Positions 18,501 through 23,983 of a stretch of DNA of 64,000 nucleotides are shown here, one piece after another. Location of the stretch: positions 1 to 64,000 of the forward strand of contig NZ_JNKI01000010.1 of the NCBI RefSeq assembly GCF_000702005.1. The letters are read 5' to 3'. The notes under the pieces are model-generated. The model searched no databases. It was not told where the DNA came from and worked only from the letters and a program-made list of their open reading frames with translations. This DNA is from Selenomonas sp. ND2010. GTDB lineage: Bacteria > Bacillota > Negativicutes > Selenomonadales > Selenomonadaceae. The position numbers and the translations under genes were made by a program. How positions within the stretch are numbered: position 1 is the first letter of the stretch; the number at the start of each line of letters is the position of its first letter.

Positions 18501-21078
18501 CATAAGTACCGGCAGCATTCGTCGCAGCGCCAGCCCCCAGCGTCACCGTCAAACCTTTGACAGAAGCCCCTTCGCCAATAAGCGTACTCGCCGTGTTCTT
18601 GAGGGTATCGACACTTACCGTGCCGTCAATTGCCACCGATGCTTTTTTCTCAGCTGACGATTTGGTCGAAGCATCTGCCTGATAGCGCATAGCACTTTCC
18701 TTCGCGCTGTCACCCTCGCCATACTTTGCCGCTTCGATAGCTGCATTTGCCGTCAATGCTCCCGAAGCATCCAGTGTCGTTTTATGCGTTTCGTCACTTG
18801 CCAGCACGGTTTTCGCGGTATTGCTGATGCTGCTTACGAGCACGGCAGCTTCTACCTTGACTTTCGATGACGTCGAACCGCTATTCTTGACTTTTAAAGC
18901 GAAGCTATCCGCATCTTCACCGGCCAGCGTCTGCTTGGCAGCAAGATTCAATGCGCCATCCGGCGCATTGTCACCGCCCGCTGTCTGCGTCTTCAGCGTG
19001 ATGCCCTTTGCAACCTTTACCGAAGCGTCATTGTTGCTGGAAACCACGCCAACGCTGACACCAGCCGCAAACGCCGTGCCATTTTTTACCGATTTCAGGG
19101 ACTTATCCATGCCAGCCTTGGCATCCTTGCTCTTATCCCCCTCTGCCTTATCAGCCGAATCCTTGGCCAGCTTCTCGGGGTCTGCCGATTTGCTTTCACT
19201 CTTTTTCTCTGCATCCGATTTTGTCGCCTGATGCTCCGCAGATTTTTCTTGCTGCGCCGCCTGCTCATCTTTAGCCTTTTCTTCCTCGGTTGCCTTGGCT
19301 GTCGCTTTCTTTTTATCAGACTTCGGCACCGCCAGCGTATTATCAATCGTAAGCTTGCTCTTGGAAATCTTATTCGTTGCAGCGATGTCGATAGCACCAG
19401 CCGTGATATTGCGGGCAATATCAGTCGTTGCCGCCGTATCGTAATTGACGACACCAACCGTCGTGCTGATATAGCTTGCGTCCTGCCCCTCCGCCTTGAC
19501 GGAGACTGCCGTCTTGCTGTCGGTATCAGCCGAAATCACCGCTTTGCCATTCACTGCCGTAAAGTTTTTGTCCCCGGATAGTGCTACCTTGGCATCTGTA
19601 TCCCCAGTCAGCACACCAACCCCTACGGCTGCCACACTCGCACTGCTGCCGCCGGCGGTAACTTCTAAGCTCGCATCCGTAGTAGCTTTGGCAGCGATTT
19701 TAATGCCATCGCTGCCCGTCGCATCAATAGCCCCCTTCACGTCAATATCCGCATTATTATAGATCCTTGTCACACCCACAGCAACTACCGGCATGCTCGA
19801 ACCAGAATTCACCGTACTGCCGCTGCTATCCGTATTCTTCTTTTCCTCCGAGGTCTTGTCTGCCTCTTTTTTCATATCGGCTTTCGGCACAGCAATCGAC
19901 TGCTTGATCTTGACGTCAGACTTGGCCGCAATGTCAACGCTCTTCGCCGTTATCGAGCCTGTATCACCGATTTTGACACTCGTCTTATTCGATTTCCCGG
20001 AATAATTTACATAGAGATACTTATTGGCAGCCGCTTCTTTGTCCGCCAACTTATCCGTCAATTTATTGAGCATTTCGTTTTCGCCCAGCACGATGCCCTT
20101 GATCGTATCAGTCAAGGTCATGGGCGTGCTGTCTTCTATACTGCTCGTACTCTCAGCCGAGATTTTAACGCTGCTATCTGACACCAAGCTGCCATCTACC
20201 GTGACTGCTGCCGTAAGATCAGTGGATCGCTCTCCCCACCGGATGCGTCTTGCCTTATCGCCATCTTTATCCGAAACCTTTGATTCCGTCTTGGCTGAAA
20301 GCACAATATCGCCACTTTCCGTGACAGTTGCCGTAAGGTCACCGCCCAGCCCTGCCGAATGGCTGCCAGTATTTACCAGCGACGAAAAATCGATCTGCTT
20401 GACGCTTTGCAGTTTGGCACCACTGCCGATATTGATGATGCCACCACCTAACAGAATGCCTTCCGTTGTATTGATACGACCGTCAACCGTCAACTTGCCC
20501 GCATTGTTATAGGGTGCATTTTTTATCGCATCCAACGTGATGCCGCCAGCCTCGCCTTCATAGAGCTTGCGGAAATCTTCACTATTCATGACCAGCCCGG
20601 TAAACTGCCCTGCATTGATGACACCACTTGCACCAACAGCGATACCATTCGGGCTCAAAAACAACAGATGACCACCGATCTTGCCGCCACGAATGGCATT
20701 GACCGTACCATTGATATCTATTTTTGCATTGACAAAGTTTGCGAGCGTCGATACATCCGCACCGCCATTTTTGCGAAAAAACAGATTGGCAATATCGCCA
20801 GCCGTCAGATTGAATTTCTGATAGCGGCTGATAGCCAAATCCCCATTGATATCCTGCGCATAGATATTGTGAACGCCAGAACCACTCGCCACATTCGCTC
20901 CGTCTTTCGTGATGATTTCCGAAGCTTCGGCCTGTTGCGGAAGTGTCAGCCCCATTGCCATCGTCAAGGACAGCAGGACGCTCCGCCGTAAATTCTTCTC
21001 CTGACGCTGCCGTCTCTCCCGACGTGATAAAAAGAGTCCCCTTTGTTCGCCTCCTGCGGCTTCCTTAGCGTAAAACAT
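598..21078 (-). CDS. Giant LktA-family filamentous adhesin (TpsA exoprotein)
   Basis: A single intact frame of 6,826 codons, about a third of the window. The start is fixed by AGGAGG at 21087-21092, 8 nt upstream. Residues 1-52 form an extended signal: a long basic segment, a hydrophobic core (about 33-46) and a probable AEA cleavage site at 50-52. Residues 53-250 resemble the haemagglutination/TPS domain, with a SPNGI motif (142-146) in place of the usual NPNGI, followed by beta-helix-like repeats. Charged Lys/Glu/Ala/Ser linkers occur near residues 583-663, 1063-1168 and 1463-1540. An alpha-helical, probably coiled-coil block lies at about 4310-4473, and eight long repeats at about 5177-6507. 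Cysteine is very rare. The gene follows its TpsB transporter. By family it would be secreted across the outer membrane and act in adhesion; similarity to Fusobacterium leukotoxin LktA is by architecture, and toxin activity is not implied. No C-terminal anchor is evident. Confidence 0.88.
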   Translation of the reverse strand: MFYAKEAAGGEQRGLFLSRRERRQRQEKNLRRSVLLSLTMAMGLTLPQQAEASEIITKDGANVASGSGVHNIYAQDINGDLAISRYQKFNLTAGDIANLFFRKNGGADVSTLANFVNAKIDINGTVNAIRGGKIGGHLLFLSPNGIAVGASGVINAGQFTGLVMNSEDFRKLYEGEAGGITLDAIKNAPYNNAGKLTVDGRINTTEGILLGGGIINIGSGAKLQSVKQIDFSSLVNTGSHSAGLGGDLTATVTESGDIVLSAKTESKVSDKDGDKARRIRWGERSTDLTAAVTVDGSLVSDSSVKISAESTSSIEDSTPMTLTDTIKGIVLGENEMLNKLTDKLADKEAAANKYLYVNYSGKSNKTSVKIGDTGSITAKSVDIAAKSDVKIKQSIAVPKADMKKEADKTSEEKKNTDSSGSTVNSGSSMPVVAVGVTRIYNNADIDVKGAIDATGSDGIKIAAKATTDASLEVTAGGSSASVAAVGVGVLTGDTDAKVALSGDKNFTAVNGKAVISADTDSKTAVSVKAEGQDASYISTTVGVVNYDTAATTDIARNITAGAIDIAATNKISKSKLTIDNTLAVPKSDKKKATAKATEEEKAKDEQAAQQEKSAEHQATKSDAEKKSESKSADPEKLAKDSADKAEGDKSKDAKAGMDKSLKSVKNGTAFAAGVSVGVVSSNNDASVKVAKGITLKTQTAGGDNAPDGALNLAAKQTLAGEDADSFALKVKNSGSTSSKVKVEAAVLVSSISNTAKTVLASDETHKTTLDASGALTANAAIEAAKYGEGDSAKESAMRYQADASTKSSAEKKASVAIDGTVSVDTLKNTASTLIGEGASVKGLTVTLGAGAATNAAGTYGATDENGNVAIGGTVGIEHVDSQGILAVGRKASIEAPVMTILTSNNAINVENKVKNAGKGEKVGISGMLALSYGDANSLLSWDDEASLQSGKLTALSSNSVSGDTSARTENSSQYAFGLGVGISNFTVNTLAMVGDNGNGLTEPAAGDTNEQQAAKALYQGASLVRAGLGDDAQLLGNATNGGARGTISAGSVSIHAISSGMMKADGKAAKNSESTAKNKDEKKDSEKWTLWSKKGETDSKDAAKKSSELEEDTVAAKNNKTTEKSAQDKTDDAPAPPADTATESANKAAKKADPDGSAAPAAGDKASKPSTSFGLEGSVALNFLDGGTNALVDHVNITLEGDGVSHALAISSSDLVGAMTTAGTSVKNSLKPNGQQSATKVGIGGTYALTDTVRENRSVMRDTVVTGADEIKNSASRLGINLAAGMGVASSVGNGTNVAVAGVVYHNVLDIDSRALFIDNTVTGTGKDKAVLENTVQSTDFQITGGLDLNRATGGNGTQVGVGGAVAISDIDNTLESAMIRGTVSDFSKVDVTAQKGTTQLTGAAAGTAATGDSGYSFEGAFAYGDIENSTRATMTDTTVKNTNAVNIKAGETGKKNTSIFADAAEFIKDKWKESTGNDGSKSEDDENKKQLEDAGVDTTGTSYVDTSTGSAADAENTGAGAAADEENEAKAELGSNRSTTVTAAIAGGWGGSAGAGVGISYNHVDNFITSKVSGATITADTVNGEAASMGNILSVGAGVAIGGKTFNGAGSGSWNDLRQETKAVIENAVLTAGEVSAKAQNDSNVMSIAGEIAAGKGIAAGLTLSYNALNNTTGAYLYGSEVTGGAEGTVVTLDAKNDSQALSIAGGVNVVAGKSAAFAANGAVGLNRGRDNTESVIDGKSSNKKLTKVKNLSVTATDTAKKTTVAGGIMVGGAKVAVGGAVAYADLGSSSDKEKVRAEIQNADIETIADSKITVKASDTSKFVTVAGGFGVQFGSNPFHLQGAAAVTEASKDTIARLADTKVSKLDEDGASLEVAADSKHQVTTVGSAAAVGISTLINAAVGLSINKLDQDTTAEISSSPQKTIHAGRISVTGSGDSDILSIGAGAAPNVMGAASIGGSASYNYLSDDVTAKLVNPAITSTNNVGVVAKSDERLANYAGALGLAAGGNVGVGAAVAVNELSGNTTAKIEGGTVTAKGSDAADDAIAVHGGMADDALISGFGDSSMWKASSLFHGRQQGKAAGIVVDSSATHSIASALASAGIAISGSAGVGLAGTVNVNTIGGRTDAQVINAALNDGSSSYGDAAVKAADYTNLGSFTVGASIGGGLVGVSVGSGSTWNTIDRKTKAEVKSSADKKVLKAQKLTVAADSQQATTNLTIGTAIAGGKVAVSAGNGTVRHILNGETTAAIDNMTVTTNGDTRVNASHESREYVRNISGAISGGVAAVGVGAGISLVTDGSTVSAMVKDSTLTSNRDVDIAAENQSVLNTELYNGTIAVGIGAAVAGDVAINKIENKVTAAAQNSTITARNIGVAAKDELFANTLGLVSSAGLVGTGVSVVLNTYNTAVNANVEGSRLTAGNDISVAAESVRDTGGQVAGVNGGAGLGVTVNVIATSLNEGITDNQLSRAADENGNSMGTDAETKKAITKSVDTSNAVGKFEGDGLFGMDSTQKEKMLTLQNQTIDTSVASNQGGVHAIAQQSSVLTAGNTLSLTAKDKNDIDSEGISISMAAGASAAATSNIIKARHDTDVTVSGATLLGRNITLAANQGQKHDGLVSHTTAVTAGMAGVGVGYSGVVNKGSTDVVLSGAAIGTEENKAGTITILADDSSKASAKLLGGGGGAINVLTSFSNVDESSNTGITFTGTNNLQATGEVRAEASKQAALLADTQGVGAGGAAVAVNHATIADAGAAAIAINGKNNHFSGSTLTFAANQRDSGVVNAGNTTVSILGVSRMRGLGDMDLTADVTVDGGLFDADNIYFGTQVGKAETTTIKTDAVGRNISAVAVAPDSAIAKTKATSKVTVAKEAEFKETATLTLSSMTNMTRDAHVKDVTVGAIAVGSSRAESDGEEHVTATLEGKETAKKLKALTIRAQGSDEGRSYAQAGGGGIGGYIGASANNKTDSTVRAELSGAWKIDNVLSLTAAQKDVGKLTAHEGHGAIVGMGGTFAKNDINSKVYADVRDGSKLQAGSVSIGTANAAMTAAYDGETYTLQDYFGGAIAGNVLESDLLINQTGKVLIGKNAKIVTRDGQQYVASTDNDLTQQSNAKGGGAIAVTVVDNEAVVTADNTITVEEGAVLSNEEAAQEASLTLSAYDNEKVNNQAEATIYAGVAAGMGSTSNVTMNRTNTVTVKGQVSSAKDVNLYAGADALGKRSNLKVDSKAAAYNYTVIPITVLSAKTALNDNNTVNVTATGLVRSTQDINATATGGNEDAANNASKFSWVNGGSTTSMDFLSSIDQKGKPESMKHNVVKVDGTLLAGTAAPINITIRGQAVPGLSNGLVIDTDDNDVNRRVRQGIKTGDFDYANALGARLVELNNLISAYSSGDTTALAGYIQERDMIQEKMKALNLYSEETVEGGYTVGNYLVSGQPVSYVEIPAIKVSGGNINVKANYLAGTGSLRANSAPQVSITNNSNAYLKLNDIIMGEEGGKISFNDTVVPVATLAAANQAINTINKESGTFQTANFAQIYGTISGTGAPLSIQNTYSGGAITTLTPEQQQELQQKLAEERQKDPSIDVTEQAEKYQQELAKGIFMVNDVEVAGKLENALGEVIINNTAGDIIIDGGTQEKPTGIHGTTVRLTAKGSINQGYTDGIVHINGNPENYLAEAAENLKKQVQLDIEAENSVASARAENPQSTQDNAASGYIAGKDVYIAAEYINVNGTIQSGYKDYKAELSAADVAAAKQQPRDRAVTVQNRTMYKVNDGGQKYDADAQAFYYEVPVYYDPLTNHLIVEDINTQGGKVYLTGRIASTGNGKIIVSDGAADISVLNHSDISMDVGQVINNIRSGSITIADTAKDTWTEYSNGRTRSITGYANYLKTHKDSSDLYGDALVITAADQVLSDNHNLVYDVVGQQYGWTTGNATVSKTTYQTDTSKCWWGAYTSYTDQESIKGQETESHKISSADAQRYNLPEGAYLSNVGGTESGLNLRAASKKVSESRDNIQSWVEKSGLFGWRRHYYTRWDKTTGSIQTYQYSIDAGKQISLGLLGTKDGSITLKNDQTTGGDMNLLGKIQSATNLAPITINANGGSIKQAGDTSIYTENLSLAAHGDIAGINVTTLGKVTARNDAGKATTVADMLNLSAQSNGKGNIDITVHGGQLEGLNLAGNVKVEKLASLDGDTFAQDAPLGLVSLQAQGDITQSGTTTAFYGRGISLVSENGSLGTAAQPLTLAASDFLYGTNPYSTAVNASAAGSVYLTESVAGGDFMVGKITAKTGDVVLTAEGGGFVDMLPTEATEKDDSTDELVKRWIDAGLIDGEKNPDGSYKYKGAYIEQLEKDVVSYRTEVENAYASYATDKEKLQQEYDSQLTAAQAIYQSADYQNYLSLKAKYDAMSVEQLAALIKSGDKAYADYAVQFGKYHSYDGYATADAFMKDSTLARYQKYATAEEFLAHDMVYQSLRTQAEQPKFRWTKDMMLYAVADNLVNGTGGSVAEKAANIVGDKVTLTAYSGIGKNEANATIIKVEDIAKDYAKLRTLLRSNASDVSVIKDDDGNITAFSVKAAIPLGVYAKGELNVKAAGNTFVSGRTNDQGNYSAMQLGKVDTGTGNLRLAAAQSIWGRLDAPDAHIIAGNLELSAIAGDEVPTVSIGKADNPLTVKLSGDLVSAKADKDIYIKNMDSQKELTLGAMYAADTISLSSPAGYLMSDANSEIAESYINAGKTLVLANDDGIIGTAVQPLRILNNRAVVNLTASDAYIKGMNNSEITDGTLTLGNIDVINHLGAESQGHLFVGQDEKNGHITAGKEVSLTAAKDIELNGWITLPEDHSDDLPPSDGYWSTINHVLKFHAGGSVVQNIGSISSTSVGAMVGGSVDLQSPNNSFGIFEAIARTGQPVINGDILLQTSENTTSVGIENPVNGTIDVNVRDGNLMLYGNLQANGRDGAEGNISLSAAAILGLGTLKAADDIFVFSQDGLVIADLSEKGYTLDAGRDVRLATLDTTLAIFGDIHAGRDISAYVMADDINPVDLKVGSLSDMTKIEAGGDVSFMIERAADEREAVGNITLQARVLSETGSVDVKTDVGEIAVSGNIKAQKDIELTANNGSVMVYDRLNSVTGDIYASTKKGNIVLGDATNDDDAVVAYKDVSIETPDGVMYINGKTEAQNGNVSLMAGRDVYTSGEEDSVFVINNQGKVVAGGSLTLKGRNGDIFVTDDLIAKTGFVADIEGQGAINFGKDVVVTGDVLGTTESGDITICKNIVSRQGDITLYTNNGDISVLDTVQAIQGDVSIVSQQGNLTMGVNDRDGLGIIANDNIVLDAMAGYINILGTVQAKEGVLNLHAALPAGEYQEGEDSSSLLVAGFGKIISGDDMLLHLENGDMFVTDSIQVGKNLTIDVDKSGGLYFCDNVVVNGNLLATTEVGDIDVVEHVSAKGNVDLQTENGYIRVGKTLGSVTGDVSLVAGTGNIIIGISDKLRQNLYATTGSVEVHTGKGDIIIGDNGSTVDTIFAKQNIGLRSDSGAVKVYGRTVTDEGDISMAAASDMYTAGISGMNIIIAQNGALESGRDLDIEATNGDIHITDKIHAERDLNVTIKKQGSIYFDTDVESNGGFALTVDNGGIDVGRNIKAVEDVNLHSGNGSIRVGSTIESSAGDVLIRAGVGDIDIGDNGPDVNTIYAKGNVEVTTGLGAIDVHGRTMADTGNVEMATAAAEYTEGSTSFHIDQNGQLIAGKDIDLTMTNGDLHVSDLLHSGQDIKAEVKQQGNMYFDTDVVANRDIDLTVDKGILNVGRNLTSGNDINMSVQEGTLRVGAVVAANKQAKLQVEDGVIDIGEAVRSTDGDIWLTTTTGDIRVGSHADAKENLKTDTGSIYVHAGSGNIDIGNSGPKVATISSAKDVDLQTLAGTITVHGKTSAGNDVRVDVKSETYTAGEDGRNLLFDQNGQLLSGQAMTITTNNGDIHVTDRLQAGTDLLAAAKEQGSIYFDTDVAVNRQLTITADHGNIEIGRDVTAGSDVNMLVKDGNIIVGRTITSDAGDVLLTVKKGDVQVGTGVQAKENIKATMGNAVIRAENGNIDVGNNGAGVNTIVAGTDVDMKAYGNILVHGKTLAGGDVDMKAVSEAYQAGEDGRNFIIDQNGEIESGKNLTVITQNGDMHVSDRLHAGETLTAKTEAQGDIFFDSDVEADKDLMLYTENGSIEIGKTVSSKDGNIHVETQVGDIRIGKNEKTEHTVYAANGSIYAATGVGSIDIGNNGVDVDTITAAKDIEMSADIGAIKVHGKTSANGNITLAAASESYTMGEDGKNFIIDQNGKLISGLATSITTQNGDMHVSDRVQAGTDLTANALGQGGVYFDTDVAANRNLNLYAENGDIVIGKTVSSAIGDINMETLNGDIRIGKNEKTMQTLYAKSGNITGVTGVGSILIGDNGPDVDTITANKDIALTAGIGNAYIYGKTHAVTGNAVIRAASSSYDEKAQNIILDQHGRLIAGQDVDLQTVNGDLRVTDRLEAGSGLIVATENQGNISFDIAADVAGDIVAHTDTGNITIEKGTAGGNIVLSSAVEGEIHAGDLKADEIVYVQLKKGDLYLDMAQGKGVLLLQGDNTEASHIGTIEAAANSGAEPDVMLSGNYIDVDSVAKSAGNGALHMNFAGSEDKLIAGNVRVGDVRSDTGTYTDNLWVAGTGEIHVGQGDYSVRDALVYDKLHIDNPRTSMAIYGRTPTHDGERVVYWNNSGWANSKTRTYGLSADGTISTKGAILIRKAQGSRLHGDTLSVVDMMEERLTLPGFYQEPMPDINRFMQAKQIGKLIYQYGISGYDAQERKPLITVDTETNDLAEGGENT
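1560..5550 (-). repeat. Eight tandem repeats in the adhesin C-terminal region
   Basis: Units of about 165-215 residues repeat eight times. Each carries a core like IDQNGQLxSG, then TxNGDxHVxDRLxAG, then QGxxYFDTDVxxN, then IxIGRxV. The DQNG-equivalent codons lie near 1680, 2190, 2710, 3290, 3936, 4425, 5010 and 5525, a period of 490-650 bp. Units nearest the C-terminus are the most alike. The two farthest from it are more diverged: they have NNQGK or AGFGK in place of DQNGQ. Confidence 0.78.
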
Positions 21079-21178
21079 AACGGTAACCTCCTATGCTTCC
21101 GTACATATTCTATCAATCAGAGCTGTTTCTTTCCGTCATCTCATCGTTTCTACCAGCAAAGCATCTTCACGTTTTCCT

Positions 21179-21207
21179 ATAAAACATTCTCTATAATATA
21201 TCGTCAA
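21179..21207 (-). promoter_or_regulatory. Possible adhesin promoter
   Basis: In the gap before the adhesin, the minus strand has TTGACG (21202-21207), a 17-bp spacer and TTTTAT (21179-21184). The -10 is weak. A terminator separates the adhesin from its transporter, so a dedicated promoter would be expected. Confidence 0.42.
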
Positions 21208-21254
21208 TTATTTGCTATTTATTAAATAAAACACCGTGTTTTTCCTGCTTATTT

Positions 21255-21292
21255 GAAAAAAGAACAGTCACACATTTTGTGTAACTGTTCTT
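21255..21292 (-). terminator. Terminator between TpsB gene and adhesin gene
   Basis: Nearly perfect 15-nt arms (AAGAACAGT... pairing with ...ACTGTTCTT) around an AT-rich loop are followed on the minus strand by TTTTTT. It sits immediately after the transporter stop codon, so the 20-kb gene downstream is at least partly uncoupled from tpsB. Confidence 0.85.
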
Positions 21293-21303
21293 TCCTTCAA
21301 TCT

Positions 21304-23007
21304 TTAAAATGTTGTCGTCACCGTTAAATTGAGCCGCACGGCATCAACATGCTGGTTGTTCAGTTCCCGCTTGAAGGGGATGCCCAGCGTCAACGAGCTG
21401 TTGGTCCGCCGATAATGATAGCTTGTGCCAAGGCCAATGCTTATGAGGCTTTTGTCATCTGGCGCTGTCTCGCCGCTCACCGTGCCAAAGTCAAGGAACG
21501 CAAACGGATCATAGCGATGCGATTTACCGCAGGGAACATGGTATTCCATACTCATAACCAGCCCCTTTTCCCCGCCGATAAAACTCTCTTCATACCCCCG
21601 CACCGTGTTCGCACCGCCGATAAAGAATCGGTCTGCCGATGCCAGCTGATTGCTGCTGGTCTGCTGAATATCCAATCGCCCTTGTATATACTGCCCATGC
21701 GTATAGCGCTTTTGATAAAAGGATGCCAGCCGATAAAGCGTGCCGCTGTAATCCTCATGGTAGACAGAATCATCGCCGCTGACCCGCAGAAGCGAATGTT
21801 TATGATAAACGACTGATGTATGTCCGTAATGCGTAAAAGAAATATAAGGAATGTACCGCATCAACGAATCATCCAGCCAGGAAACCTTATTTCCATGCCC
21901 CAGATCTGTTTTGGAGGATTGATGTACCAGCTGCAATCCGGCCTCATAGCGGCGGTCCGGTTCGACCTTCAGCGGCACGCGCACGGTCATACCATAGGAG
22001 CTGGCCTTTCCCTCGACTCCCAGCGCCTGAAGTTCTCCCTTTTTGATGTCCGATTGCGAACCAGTATACTCCACATCGAGCCGAACGCCACGCGGCGATA
22101 CCGGAATGGAGTAGTTAAGCCCCCACATGTCAGACCCCCGGCTCCGCATATAATTGACACGCAGCGTATCACGGATACCAGTCAAGCTGCGATTGGTATA
22201 GAAAAGCCCATTGCGCCACCTGCCACTGCTCTTATAGCCGTTGTTATCACTGTAACTGATCAGGTTTTGCCGTGGTGGCTCAAAAACCAAAATATCATAA
22301 TCAGTCGTCCCCTCAGCTGTCCCCGGTTTCATGACAAGCCGCAGCTGAACATCGTTGGTACCATGAAACCATTGCAACTCGCGATTCAGCGTCTCAATAT
22401 TATCGACAGCTCCTGGCGTCAAACTGAGCCGCTTGCGGATATAGCCTTCCTTTGTATTTTTGTTGCCCTCCATGCGTATGGTTCCCGTACGCCCCTCAAC
22501 GAGCTGCACACGCACCACGCCATCATGGATGCGCTGCGGTGGAATAACAGCCCGACAGGTCACATACCCCTTTTCCCGATAGAGCGTCGTGATTTTTTCG
22601 GCCATTTCCTGCAAATCCTTGATCTCGATTTCTTTATCGAGATAATCCGCCGTAATCTTCTGGATTTCTTCCTCGGGAAGCACAGCCGATGAATCGTGTA
22701 AAACCTTCTTTAAGACAAATTTCACTGCCGCAGAGGTTTCTGCAGTTTCATCCTTTCCCTGCTGCTCAACGGTTTGATGCCGTTTTTTTTCATCCTCGGC
22801 AATCTGCTCCTGTACACGTTCCCATTCCATCGCCTCACGCAGACGCTCCGCCGCCTGAGCAGCCGAAGGACCGACTATCTGATCCTGCGTGCCGGCAGGT
22901 AACGCCGGCCGTGCAGCAGCCAAGGCCCCATGACTGTTCCCCGCGAGCGATAAACCTATGGCCAATGAAAGCACAGCATAGCGCCGCCAACTTCCATGCG
23001 TTCTCAT
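21304..23007 (-). CDS. Two-partner secretion outer-membrane transporter (TpsB, FhaC/ShlB/HecB family)
   Basis: 567 residues, the usual size for TpsB proteins. A signal peptide (core about 10-30) is followed by a charged helical stretch (50-90). POTRA-like segments span about 95-172 and 173-245, then a 16-stranded beta-barrel from about 250 ends in a terminal phenylalanine (TTTF). The conserved L6-loop motif VRGY lies at 469-472, just after FFIGG. GGGAGGGG precedes the ATG. By family, it recognises the TPS domain of its partner in the periplasm and exports it through the outer membrane. The partner is almost certainly the giant adhesin 225 bp downstream. Together they are strong evidence for a diderm cell. 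Confidence 0.93.
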   Translation of the reverse strand: MRTHGSWRRYAVLSLAIGLSLAGNSHGALAAARPALPAGTQDQIVGPSAAQAAERLREAMEWERVQEQIAEDEKKRHQTVEQQGKDETAETSAAVKFVLKKVLHDSSAVLPEEEIQKITADYLDKEIEIKDLQEMAEKITTLYREKGYVTCRAVIPPQRIHDGVVRVQLVEGRTGTIRMEGNKNTKEGYIRKRLSLTPGAVDNIETLNRELQWFHGTNDVQLRLVMKPGTAEGTTDYDILVFEPPRQNLISYSDNNGYKSSGRWRNGLFYTNRSLTGIRDTLRVNYMRSRGSDMWGLNYSIPVSPRGVRLDVEYTGSQSDIKKGELQALGVEGKASSYGMTVRVPLKVEPDRRYEAGLQLVHQSSKTDLGHGNKVSWLDDSLMRYIPYISFTHYGHTSVVYHKHSLLRVSGDDSVYHEDYSGTLYRLASFYQKRYTHGQYIQGRLDIQQTSSNQLASADRFFIGGANTVRGYEESFIGGEKGLVMSMEYHVPCGKSHRYDPFAFLDFGTVSGETAPDDKSLISIGLGTSYHYRRTNSSLTLGIPFKRELNNQHVDAVRLNLTVTTTF

Positions 23008-23051
23008 ACTATCCCCTCCCGAATGACAACGAATTCGTATACCCTTTTTTC

Positions 23052-23081
23052 ATTTTAGCAAAAAAAACATGAATTTGTAAA
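23052..23081 (-). promoter_or_regulatory. Promoter of the TpsB gene
   Basis: The minus strand has TTTACA (23076-23081), an 18-bp spacer and TAAAAT (23052-23057). TGC directly before the -10 makes it an extended -10 element. It lies about 45 bp upstream of the start codon. Confidence 0.65.
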
Positions 23082-23106
23082 CATCAGTTTTTTCAGATAT
23101 TTTTCT

Positions 23107-23150
23107 GCAAAAAATCAGCCGCCATTGCTTTGACAGCAAAGCGGCTGATT
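23107..23150 (-). terminator. Terminator after bofA
   Basis: A 10-bp GC-rich stem (23113-23122 with 23141-23150), extended by TTGCT/AGCAA, is followed on the minus strand by TTTTTT. It ends the ebfC-recR-bofA unit. Confidence 0.88.
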
Positions 23151-23151
23151 T

Positions 23152-23385
23152 TCATTTCATCAATAATACGATAATGACGCCCGGCACACCTAATACACCA
23201 GCTATGAGTGCTTTTAAAAAGGTGATTTTCACACCAGCGCCAAACAAGTTGACCACCCATAGCAACACAACGCCCACCAGGCTGTTCGTAATCATCTTCC
23301 AAAGCAGCTTCATCGGCAGTGCGACGATTTTGCCAATAAGGCACAAAACGATCAAGCCTACTGCAAAGGCTGCAACAATTTCCAT
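23152..23385 (-). CDS. bofA: BofA-family small membrane protein
   Basis: 77 residues with three hydrophobic segments (about 2-24, 34-50 and 58-76). The central NSLVGVVLLWVVNLFG and C-terminal GVLGVPGVIIVLL are typical of pro-sigma-K processing inhibitor BofA. The ATG overlaps the recR stop by one base (TAATG), with GGAGGG as its ribosome site inside recR, so translation is probably coupled. In Bacillus, BofA restrains the SpoIVFB protease during sporulation, and the order recR-(yaaL)-bofA is conserved there. No sporulation gene is seen nearby, so its role in a probable non-sporulating diderm is unknown. Confidence 0.82.
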   Translation of the reverse strand: MEIVAAFAVGLIVLCLIGKIVALPMKLLWKMITNSLVGVVLLWVVNLFGAGVKITFLKALIAGVLGVPGVIIVLLMK

Positions 23386-23981
23386 TAGATTTCCCTCCGG
23401 TTCTCCATTGCCTTGGACAGTGTCACTTCATCTGCATACTCAAGATCGCCACCGATTGGCAGACCATGCGCGATGCGTGTCACTTTTAGGCCCATAGGCT
23501 TTACTAATTTGGCAATATACATTGCCGTCGCCTCTCCCTCGACATTGGGATTTGTTGCCATGATGACCTCTTTTACGGTATCATCGGCCAGACGATTCAA
23601 CAATTCCTTGATGCGAATCTGCTCAGGACCAATCCCCTCCAAAGGCGAAAGGGCTCCATGAAGTACATGGTAGACACCGTGATAATCACGCATGCGCTCC
23701 ATAGCTGCGACATCCTGCGGCTGCTCAACGACACAAATCACGGAATGGTCCCGCTGGTCACTGCCACAGATTGCACAGGGATTCGCATCACTCAAGTTAA
23801 AGCAGGTATTGCAGTAGCCAATCTTTTCCTTCGCATCCACGATTGCTGCCGCGAGCGCCTTTGCCTTATCTACATCCATATCGAGCACATGATAAGCAAG
23901 ACGCACTGCCGTCTTGTTTCCAATCCCCGGCAGTGCGCGAAAGTGCTCGATCAATTTTGCTAAAGGTGCAATATACTGCAC
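23385..23981 (-). CDS. recR: Recombination protein RecR
   Basis: 198 residues, full length. An N-terminal helix-hairpin-helix (about 8-30, [17 protein letters not shown]) is followed by a Cys4 zinc finger (C57, C60, C69, C72) and then a Toprim domain (about 80-170) with the CVVEQPQDV and [13 protein letters not shown] signatures. RecR acts with RecF and RecO to load RecA at single-strand gaps. It starts 2 bp after ebfC ends. Confidence 0.97.
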   Translation of the reverse strand: MQYIAPLAKLIEHFRALPGIGNKTAVRLAYHVLDMDVDKAKALAAAIVDAKEKIGYCNTCFNLSDANPCAICGSDQRDHSVICVVEQPQDVAAMERMRDYHGVYHVLHGALSPLEGIGPEQIRIKELLNRLADDTVKEVIMATNPNVEGEATAMYIAKLVKPMGLKVTRIAHGLPIGGDLEYADEVTLSKAMENRREI

Positions 23982-23983
23982 GA

